Shown: one piece after another, positions 7,164 through 13,282 of the stretch
How positions within the stretch are numbered: position 1 is the first letter of the stretch
Layout: every line of letters starts with the position of its first letter
NCBI GenBank assembly: GCA_002887195.1
Contig: PJAB01001615.1
Span: forward strand, 1-13,282
Direction of reading: 5' to 3'
Length of the DNA: 13,282 nt
Source: Chrysochromulina parva
Taxonomy: Eukaryota; Haptophyta; Prymnesiales; Chrysochromulinaceae
Made by a program: the position numbers and the translations under genes
The notes under the pieces: generated by a model
What the model was told of the DNA's origin: nothing
Database searches by the model: none
What the model saw: the letters and a program-made list of their open reading frames with translations, nothing else

Positions 7164-8375
7164 TTAGCAGCTGCTGCATAGGACTCCACACACATAGACG
7201 CGCGCGTTTATGTCCGTATGCGCAGGGAATGTGCACCACTCGTCGGACGTCCTGCACGTCTTCGAGAACGGTGCCACGCCGGACATGTTGCACGTGGCCT
7301 GCACTAGGCCTTCAAGCGTGCGATTGAGCAACTGGCATGCGCCACTCAGCTGTGTGACGCAGCACGACCACCACGGCGTCTCGACGCAATTGAGGTAGTC
7401 GCACACGTCGCAACGGCGCATCTCGTCGCGCAGCTCGGCGGAGCTGACTGCGCAGGCCGCGCCGAGGGCAAGCAGGACAAGCAGAAGGGTCGCAAGGAGT
7501 GCGCACGTCTCTTGCGAGGCGGTGTGCCGCCGCTCGCCCGTGTGCCGATCATAGCTCTTCCTGGCCATGAGCGACACGCCCACGACAATGCCAGCGACGA
7601 GGCCGCCCAGGTGCATGAAGTTGTCTACCCACGGAGTCAGGCCGATCGAGATGTTGAGCACGGTGGAGGTGATAAGGCCGCAAAGGCCCGAACCACGCAG
7701 GGTGCCGCGTGCGGCGAAATTGACGAACACATCCGCCCACGCAGCGCCCACCAGTCCAAAGACGGAGGCGGAGGCGCCGACGGAGAGCACGTGGGGTATG
7801 AAGATGATCGAGACGATCGTGCCAAAGATGCCCGCAAGCAAGTAGAGCGTGCCGATGCGCCAGAAGCCAAACGCTCTCTCGAGCGGCACGCCAAGTTGGA
7901 AGATGGCCGCCATGTTGAACAAGAGGTGAATGAAGCCGGCGTGGAGCCAGTTGCACGCGAGCACGCGCCACCACTCGCCCCGCTCAAAGATCGCCGGGTC
8001 ATTCTTCGCGCCCATGCGATCGAGCACGGCCACTGATGGTCCGAGCATGACATTTGCCTCACACGGGCTGCCATCGTCATTGCACGGTGCTCCGGCGCAA
8101 GTTGTCGGGCACGTGAACGGCTGGAACATCCAGCCATTCTGCTGGATCTGCAGTATAAAAGTGCCGGTGCACATGCAGATTGCAAGCCAGCAGAAGACGG
8201 GGCGGGGCGGTGGCATCAAAGGACGCGTCACCCGTGTCACCTCAATGCCATCATTTTCCACGATTTGCACCGGTCCTCGGCTCCGGTTTCTGGCAGGACT
8301 GCGAGTACGAGTGCTGGAAGCGTCCTGCACGTCGCCGTCGAAGCCGTCGCCATCAAACCTCGTGCGAGACTCCAT
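7164..8375 (-). CDS. Rhomboid-family intramembrane serine protease with Cys-rich C-terminal tail
   Basis: The 403-residue product should cut transmembrane substrates within the membrane. The start is ATG 8375; the codon before it in the open frame is GTG. Residues 1-58 form a charged N-terminal tail. TM1 is about 60-78; a lumenal loop with four cysteines (about 89-105) follows; then EWWRVLACNWLHAGFIHLLFNM supplies H145, H150 and N154; TM4 carries the nucleophile S202 in SVGASASVFGL; TM6 carries the catalytic H255 in NFMHLGG. A seventh hydrophobic helix (about 293-315) completes the 1+6 or 6+1 plan of eukaryotic secretase-type rhomboids. The usual GASG motif reads GASA. After TM7, about 88 residues hold a dozen cysteines and end in VCGVLCSSC, suggesting a disulfide-bonded domain. 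The catalytic dyad is intact, so an inactive iRhom is unlikely. Substrate is unknown. It is single-exon, downstream of the bZIP gene on the same strand. Confidence 0.92.
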   Translation of the reverse strand: MESRTRFDGDGFDGDVQDASSTRTRSPARNRSRGPVQIVENDGIEVTRVTRPLMPPPRPVFCWLAICMCTGTFILQIQQNGWMFQPFTCPTTCAGAPCNDDGSPCEANVMLGPSVAVLDRMGAKNDPAIFERGEWWRVLACNWLHAGFIHLLFNMAAIFQLGVPLERAFGFWRIGTLYLLAGIFGTIVSIIFIPHVLSVGASASVFGLVGAAWADVFVNFAARGTLRGSGLCGLITSTVLNISIGLTPWVDNFMHLGGLVAGIVVGVSLMARKSYDRHTGERRHTASQETCALLATLLLVLLALGAACAVSSAELRDEMRRCDVCDYLNCVETPWWSCCVTQLSGACQLLNRTLEGLVQATCNMSGVAPFSKTCRTSDEWCTFPAHTDINARVYVCGVLCSSC

Positions 8376-9170
8376 CACTCACGATGGGAGTGTGAACGTT
8401 AACACGACAGACTTGACTAAACTGTGAACGCACCGGCGTTCTGTATACCCTCCCAGGACCCTTATGTAGCGTAGATAGGTCGAAGTGTGATTCTCGGGTA
8501 CGGGTCGTTCGGTTTCGCACGCCTCGAGGGACGAGGCCGCGCCCGGGTTCTTTGCGTTTTCTTTGCGGTTCGTCGCGCACCGTAGTCCGCAGATGCGCAC
8601 GTGTCATGCCGGCCAGTATGCCAGTACCGGCAGCCGAACGAGCAAAACGTAAAATACCAAAAGACCCAAGTCGCACGCTCACAGCTGTGCAAGCGTGACA
8701 CAAACTACGTTACCTCTCGTGAATGTGTGTACAACTGTGCATGCAGTCCGTCCAACATTCTCGACGTCGGCATCTTCGCGAATCGCGTCCTCTCCTCATC
8801 TACACATGGATCGTCATCATGCCCCATATCATCAGCAGCTCTGACCCGGGCTGCATCATCTCCCAATCCGCAACAGTGCCTCCTGCCGGAGCCGTCAGGC
8901 CTGCCTATCGTGGCCTCATCGGCCCCCAGCCGATCGCTGCCGCCGCCTCGCACTTCTCTACAACGAGCTCGCGTCGCCCAGCGATGCGGCTCCTCTCAGT
9001 TTTTCTGTCCTTTTTCTTCGGCCTTCGAGGCCTGTATCTCACGATCCAGGCCGCCGCTGCGCAATCGTCCGCCATAGGCCCCTGCTGCGACACGGGCCTG
9101 CTGTCACGTGGGCCTGCTGCCACGTGGGCCGCCCCCCAGCCACGTTGTGGGCAGCATCGTCGGCTGCTCC
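8376..9170. other. Region between rhomboid start and bZIP stop
   Basis: This 795-base stretch holds the bZIP 3' flank at its right end and the rhomboid promoter and leader at its left end. Open frames on both strands lack family motifs and overlap each other. Bases 8640-8760 are less GC-rich. The only clear structure is the 16-bp repeat with CACGTG at 9089-9130. No RNA gene was recognised. Confidence 0.6.
9089..9130. repeat. 16-bp repeat carrying CACGTGGGCC
   Basis: About 2.6 units of 16 bases occur in tandem. Units starting at 9105 and 9121 begin CACGTGGGCC, and the unit at 9089 is a diverged copy sharing GGGCCTGCTG. The region is 40-80 bases past the bZIP stop, probably in its 3' untranslated region, and about 730 bases before the rhomboid ATG. 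The CACGTG cores make it a possible binding site. Confidence 0.45.
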
Positions 9171-11919
9171 TCACATCGTCGGCGCGACGACGCGCGAGGC
9201 ATTGAGCACCTGGCACTGCACCTGCATGAGCTCGTTGCGCTCGGCCGACGACTTTGAGGAGGAGCCCGGCGGTCTTGCCTCATGGTCGTCATCCCCCAGC
9301 CGCATGCCCTGCAGTGCGGCCGAGGGCAGCAGCAGCGTCACGACGGGCTTGGAGGTGGCATCATCAGCGGACGTGTTGCCGTCGGTGACCCGTGGCAAGC
9401 TCGCGCTCGGCCCGGCGCGTGTGTTGAAGTCGATGCCCCGGAAGCGCGCGGGCATCGTGGGAGGCAGGTCGAGCTCAGCGCCCGATACGACGCCAAGGGT
9501 GTTGGCGGGCGTCTCGGCACGCGGCGGCCGGCGCACGGCCGCATCGAACATGTACGCGCGCGAGCAAAAGATGTACCGCTGCGTGTCATACTCGTCGTCG
9601 GCCGAGTCGTTGGCCGTCTCGAAGTGCGGCACGCTGTCGTACGCATCCGGCAGCGTGCCGCGTTCGTACCGAAGCGGCGCGGCTCGGGGCGCGGCAAGCG
9701 CTGTCGTAGTCGTCGTGTCGGGCACATAGGGCGACACCTGCTCCTCCACCTTTGGCGTCTCGGGCGCCGTGGGCGCCGCCGGGGCCACGAGGGCCGAGGG
9801 CGGCGGGTAGCCCGAGGGCGGCGGGTAGCCCGAGGGCGGCGGGTAGCGGCCGAGCGAGCGCAGCGTCAGTTGCGCCTCGGCCAGCTGCTTCTCAGCGGCC
9901 TCGATCCGGAGTACGTCGGCCCACGACGAGTTCTGCGGCGCGCGGATGACGCGCTCGCCATAGCCTCGGGGCGTTGGGGCGCCCCCGGCAGGGCCCATGC
10001 CCGGCAGCGACGCACCCATCGCCTCGAGAGCCACCTCGGGCGGCGGCAGCTGCGCAGCGTACGCGGCGGCCGCGAAGTGCTCGTACTCGTACTGTGGCGG
10101 CGCGGCGCCTCCGTAACGAGCGAGCGCGCCCGCGGGTGGCAGGTCACGCGACGCACTGGCAGCGCCGCCCTCGAGCGCGAGCGACGGCCAGAGGCGGCTC
10201 ACCGCCTCGTCCACAGCTCGGTCAACGACGGTGAGGTCGTGGGCGGGCTTGCGCCCGAGCAGCTCCGTGAGCGACTTGGGTAGCGCCTGGGTCGCGTAGT
10301 CGTTCAGTGACATGAGCGCACGCTGTCCGTGGTGCGAGCCCGCGGGCACGAGCCCCGCACCGCCATGAGCACCGCCCGCGCCGTCCGGCTGGCAGACCGA
10401 GAGGGTCACGAAGGTCACCGCCGACATGAGCGCGAGCGACGCGGCGGACGCGCGTTTAGGCATAGCACCCATCAAAGGCGAGCCCGATCGCTTGAGGGGT
10501 ACCGGTAAGTCATCGCCCTCGCGGCTCAACGCATCGAGCATCGGGAGTGTGGGCAGACGCACTGCCGTGGAGGCGGCCAGCGACATGCCGCCGGAGGCCG
10601 CCGCCGACTCAGTCGCAGGCAGCGGTGGCGGCGGCGGCGGCGGCGGCGGGTCCTCGAGCGAGGAGCCACGCGCACGCGCACACGCTCGACGGAGCTCAAA
10701 GTTCTGCTCCTGCAATGAGCGCATCTGTTCATGCAGGGACGCAACCTGCGTCTCGAGCTCCTCGACGTACAGCTTCTTGCGGTTGCGGCTCATGGCGGCG
10801 CTCTCGCGGTTGCGCCGCATGCGCTTGAGCCGTTTATCCTCGCTCATCTCATCGCCGTCGCCGTCCTCGGACCCCTCGACCTTGACGATAGTCAGCACCG
10901 CGCCGCCGCGGCCGCCAAACGAACCGTCATTCTCACCGTGCTCCGAGCCGGAGGACGAATGGCGCTCCGAGCCGGGCCGCTCCGACGCCGGCTGCCCTGG
11001 CGACGTCACATTCGCAGCGGCGACAGCGCCGAGCGTCGTTACGACCATGGGCGCCGCCGCGGGCGCCGCCTTGCCGTTCGGCTTAGCTGCACCACCACCC
11101 GCCGCCGCCGCCGCCGCCGCGCTCGACGACAGCGAGGAGGCGGCGAGCTTGGATGGCTGCCGGCCGGCGCCTGGCTTCGCCCTGGCCGCCTTGGCGAGAG
11201 GCTTGAGCGGCGTGGGCGGCGGCAAGCCCTCCATGAACGCTTCGGGCGAGATGCATGCGCGCGCGTATGACGAGGGTGCGGGAGCGCCGGCGCCGGGCAG
11301 ATCGGGGTCGGCATCGAGCGCGAGGAGCATGTCCCACATGTCAGAGTCCTCGGCGGCAAAGTCCAGGTCGATTGGCTTCGACCGTAGCAGCTGCGATGGC
11401 GCCGCCCCAACCGTGCCGTACTGGGGACTGGAAGCGCCCGAACCCGAGTGACTGGTATTGCTTTCCGGGGCGTCGATGTCGGGCAGCTCGGCAATGGTGT
11501 GCTTGGAGGGATCCACACTGTCGAGAGGAGAAGCAGCAGGGGCAGCGGCGCGCGCATCAGAGTCAACACTATGGTGGCGGCATGCGGTTGACTGGCTGAC
11601 AGGCTGACGGGCGCTTCCGGACGAATCAAGAGAGAATCAGGGAGCTGCACTGGCCATGCGCATCCGTCGCGAGCGCCGTTCTGGGCAAAGTCAGAGCCTC
11701 TGGGCGACCGGCCATCAATGCAGAGCCGCGCAGGCGCGCGCGCAGGCCATCCAATGGCGGCAGGTGGCTCTGCCCTCAGCTGGATCTGGGCCGCCCTGCG
11801 TCGCACCTGCTGTCAGCGGGATCCGGGATCATCTCGAGGAGTGTGGTAATGTCGGCGGTAGAGCTGACCGTCTTGCCAGTGAGCGACCAGTGCAAAGGGC
11901 TGTTGGGAATTGACTCCAT
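9171..11919 (-). CDS. Membrane-anchored bZIP transcription factor, ATF6 / plant bZIP28-like, two exons
   Basis: The model joins 11919-11807 to 11517-9171 and gives 819 residues. It is probably an ER-stress (unfolded protein response) factor: the N-terminal part acts in the nucleus once freed from the ER membrane. Order: acidic N-terminus (1-110); low-complexity Ala/Gly/Ser region; VKVE (SUMO-type site, K250); basic region KRMRRNRESAAMSRNRKK with N274 and R282 (N-x7-R); YVEELE and a leucine zipper L292, L299, L306, L313; nine prolines (328-336); a hydrophobic helix about 394-413 preceded by KR; then a lumenal part with RALM (437-440), fitting the site-1 protease pattern, and a C-terminus with LMQVQCQVLNASRVV, which resembles the end of animal ATF6. 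NRESA..SR.RKK.YVEELE is near-identical in plant bZIP17/28. The ATG has a strong context (AAC-ATG-G). An in-frame ATG at 12018 would add 33 residues. Without exon 1 the frame opens only with GTG and its first ATG lies at 11339. ER location is inferred from architecture. Confidence 0.85.
9794..9846. repeat. 18-bp coding tandem repeat (YPPPSG units)
   Basis: Three near-exact 18-base units start at 9794, 9812 and 9830 inside the bZIP gene and encode YPPPSG-YPPPSG-YPPPSA on the minus strand, near residues 595-613 in the predicted lumenal part. The in-frame period keeps the protein open, so copy number may vary between strains. Confidence 0.7.
11518..11806 (-). other. Predicted 289-nt GT-AG intron in the bZIP gene
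   Basis: Exon 1 ends ...GACAGCAG before the donor GTGCGA (11806-11801). The acceptor is CTTCTCCTCTCGACAG, a pyrimidine tract ending in CAG at 11518. Exon 1 has 113 coding bases (phase 2), and the single T at 11517 completes AGT (Ser) and restores the frame of the long exon. The intron-exon phase match, the strong acceptor and the lack of an ATG at the 5' end of the long frame agree. Confidence 0.7.
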
Positions 11920-12203
11920 GTTTTGGTGGCGCTTGCGATCCAAGTGCTCGCCTGATGCTCCGCCTTTACCGACGGAGCCAGTGCTTTCGCTGTGGGCTCC
12001 GAACCCACACGGAAACATCTTTGATGACGACCGTAACTGTACCGGTAAGATGCGAGGTTTTTTGGAAGAGTTAAGGAGACCCCGATTCAAGCAAACAAGC
12101 ACCCAAAACAACCAACCAGACCTTCTCACAGACTCACCAATCCATGACCGCCGGCGGCGTAATTGGTTTAAAGCTCAAAACATTCTACATTTAATACATG
12201 GGT
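11920..12203. other. Upstream flank of the bZIP gene
   Basis: These bases lie between the bZIP start and the transposon-like sequence on the right. They should hold the bZIP promoter and leader. An open frame on the plus strand (from 11849) crosses it and overlaps exon 1 antisense, but shows no motifs. Composition shifts to AT-rich after about 12165. No TATA box in a clear position was found. Confidence 0.45.
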
Positions 12204-12211
12204 CAGGGTTA

Positions 12212-12299
12212 GGTAATACATAATACATAATATAAAAAATATAATATAATACGTATAATACATAATACAGCTCGGCTGGCCAGCCTATGGTGTATTACC
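12212..12299. repeat. AT-rich block with ATAATAC units inside a 9-bp inverted repeat
   Basis: GGTAATACA (12212-12220) and TGTATTACC (12291-12299) are exact inverted copies. Between them lie repeated ATAATACATAATA-type units (about 12216-12269) and a perfect 12-base palindrome GGCTGGCCAGCC (12274-12285). The block sits directly after the transposase stop and could be its 3' untranslated or subterminal region. Its base composition differs strongly from the rest of the window. Confidence 0.6.
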
Positions 12300-12300
12300 G

Positions 12301-13282
12301 TTACATCAGCAACATGAGCGGCTCGCCGTCTTGGTCCAGCTGGAGCTGCAGCGGCTCGTCCTCCGGCCATGGTTGGAGGAGCTCTGGCCGCTTCGGCGCT
12401 GAGATTGGGATGGAATTCTTGCGGGGCTCGTAGTCCGCGACGCCGTACTTGATGACACCCACGTGGTTGTCCTCGCAGTTCCATCCGACGGCGGGCTCCA
12501 CGTAATTGGGCTTGTTCATGCGTGCAAGGAGGCGGAGGTTGTGGAAGATGGCCACGAGCTTGTTTGCCTTGTCGTGCTGCAGCCTGTTGCGCCGCCGGTC
12601 CTTGATGAACGCGAACTCAGAGTTGATGCGCTCGCAGATAGAGGCCGAGGCAGGCTGGGCGAGGACGAGACGCGCCACGTACTGCAGCTCGGGGCAGCTC
12701 GCACCGTTGGCGTCCCACCACAGGTAGGCGGGCATCTTCTCGGCACTTGTCATGATCCATGCGCGCGCGAACGTGCCCTTCTTGGTGCGATAGAGGGTGA
12801 GCTGCGCGTTGACCTTCTCGCAGAACTGGCCAACCTTGGGGTCCGCGGCGGAGGGGTAGGTAGGGAACTTGTCATATGACGCCAACTTGTCCGGGTCGTC
12901 CTTGACAAACTCAAGACGTGCCTTCCACAGCGGCTCGTAGGTGGTGATGCTGTTCCGCACCTGCTGCAGGATCCCGATCTTCTCGACGACGTTGAAGAAG
13001 CCGCTGCTGACCTCTTCGTTCTCCGACTGTCCGTGCTCGTGGAACTCGGGGTCAAGCACATAGGCTGCTGCGGCGAAGTCCGAGTGCCCGTATGCCCAGC
13101 GCTCCTCGTGCTTCTCAAGGCACTTGGCCTGGTACGGCGACGCGGCAGAGCCAAGGTGCTCTCCGAGCTCAAACCAGCTGGAGTAGACCTTGCCAATGGC
13201 CGGTGCGCTCGAGTCGAAGCGCCGCAGCATCCTGAAGATCGGCTTCGTCACGTCCACGTGTGTGGAGACCCGGGCCCAGAAG
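12301..13282 (-). CDS. hAT-family transposase, C-terminal part (5' end beyond window)
   Basis: The frame is open from the right edge to a TAA at 12303-12301, about 326 residues, and begins mid-protein (FWARVSTHVDVTKPIFRMLRRFDS). It carries the C-terminal half of a hAT transposase, which with the missing N-terminal half (usually a BED zinc finger and RNase H-like core) would excise and insert the element. The hAT dimerisation region is clear at about residues 180-250: the PAYLWWD tryptophans, CPELQYVARLVLAQPASASICERINS (the family's LA-LL-P-S-ER-FS signature) and the helix to HNLRLLARMN. After it comes a 70-residue tail with no known domain. No stops or frameshifts are visible, so this copy may be recent, but activity cannot be judged from one end. 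It lies 380 bases upstream of the bZIP start on the same strand. Confidence 0.85.
   Translation of the reverse strand, partial: FWARVSTHVDVTKPIFRMLRRFDSSAPAIGKVYSSWFELGEHLGSAASPYQAKCLEKHEERWAYGHSDFAAAAYVLDPEFHEHGQSENEEVSSGFFNVVEKIGILQQVRNSITTYEPLWKARLEFVKDDPDKLASYDKFPTYPSAADPKVGQFCEKVNAQLTLYRTKKGTFARAWIMTSAEKMPAYLWWDANGASCPELQYVARLVLAQPASASICERINSEFAFIKDRRRNRLQHDKANKLVAIFHNLRLLARMNKPNYVEPAVGWNCEDNHVGVIKYGVADYEPRKNSIPISAPKRPELLQPWPEDEPLQLQLDQDGEPLMLLM

Larger units (their letters stand above)
12204..13282 (-). mobile_element. 3' part of a hAT-family DNA transposon (runs off right edge)
   Basis: The transposase frame ends at 12301 and is followed by about 100 bases of AT-rich DNA. CAGGG at 12204-12208 fits the loose consensus of hAT terminal inverted repeats (YARNG at the outer end), with ACATGGGT (12196-12203) as a candidate 8-bp target duplication. 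The opposite end lies outside the window, so the boundary at 12204 is a proposal only; the transposase is the firm part. Confidence 0.5.

Noticed and set aside
8150..8165. TATA-like AGTATAAAAG
   Set aside because: It lies inside the rhomboid coding sequence on the opposite strand with no gene placed to use it.
11518..11557. Signal-peptide-like reading MRAPLPLLLLLSTVW on the minus strand
   Set aside because: The leucine run is the translation of the pyrimidine tract of the intron acceptor, and its frame does not continue into the bZIP frame.
11518..11583. Alternative 14-base first exon for the bZIP gene (ATG 11583, donor GTGTTG at 11569)
   Set aside because: The phase fits, but the donor is poor and the exon tiny. 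The exon at 11807-11919 has a better donor, a strong start context and a protein-like N-terminus.
12204..12214. Telomere-like CAGGGTTAGG
   Set aside because: A single AGGGTTAG word with no tandem copies; more likely part of the transposon end.
11849..12223. Plus-strand frame of about 125 codons overlapping the bZIP first exon
   Set aside because: No recognisable motif, mixed codon bias, and antisense to a better supported exon.
1..13282. CRISPR arrays, tRNA or rRNA genes, bacterial operons or phage modules
   Set aside because: No regularly spaced repeats, tRNA-like cloverleaf or rRNA sequence was seen, and the genes are eukaryotic in type with introns.

Overview
This is nuclear-type eukaryotic DNA from a GC-rich genome, most likely a unicellular marine alga. 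A haptophyte is my best guess, but a GC-rich green or other alga is not excluded. Evidence for a eukaryote: two GT-AG introns can be placed with matching phase; one gene is a membrane-anchored bZIP factor of the ATF6/plant bZIP28 kind; one gene is a hAT transposase; there are no operons or ribosome-binding sites. Coding third positions are mostly G or C, and this creates long empty antisense frames.

Layout. Bases 1-123 are probably the 3' end of an unidentified plus-strand gene. Bases 124-988 are less GC-rich, pyrimidine-rich and non-coding, with two perfect palindromes. Bases 989-1963 (+) encode an intact single-exon aspartoacylase-family zinc amidohydrolase. It converges on a long minus-strand gene (2583-6862) for a secreted alkaline phosphatase of about 1401 residues: an N-terminal half that I cannot assign firmly, followed by a PhoD-type phosphatase domain. 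Its signal peptide lies on a small first exon (6771-6862) behind a 74-base intron. Upstream, also on the minus strand, are a rhomboid-family intramembrane serine protease (7164-8375) and a bZIP transcription factor with a transmembrane segment (9171-11919). The bZIP gene's first exon lies at 11807-11919, behind a 289-base intron. The right end (about 12204-13282) is the 3' part of a hAT-family DNA transposon whose transposase runs off the window.

How the genes relate. They are not an operon and most are probably independent. Two themes stand out. One is nutrient scavenging: a secreted phosphatase that would release phosphate from organic esters, and an amidohydrolase that would release acetate and aspartate from N-acetylaspartate or related compounds. 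The other is membrane proteolysis: an ER-stress-sensor-like bZIP factor that must be cut from a membrane to act, lying next to a rhomboid protease gene. The sequence suggests the second pairing but does not prove it.

The most useful results here are the two rebuilt gene starts, since neither long frame has an in-frame ATG at its 5' end and both become complete with a phase-matched upstream exon; the ATF6-like architecture of the bZIP protein; and a compact cluster of palindromes and repeats just upstream of the phosphatase gene.
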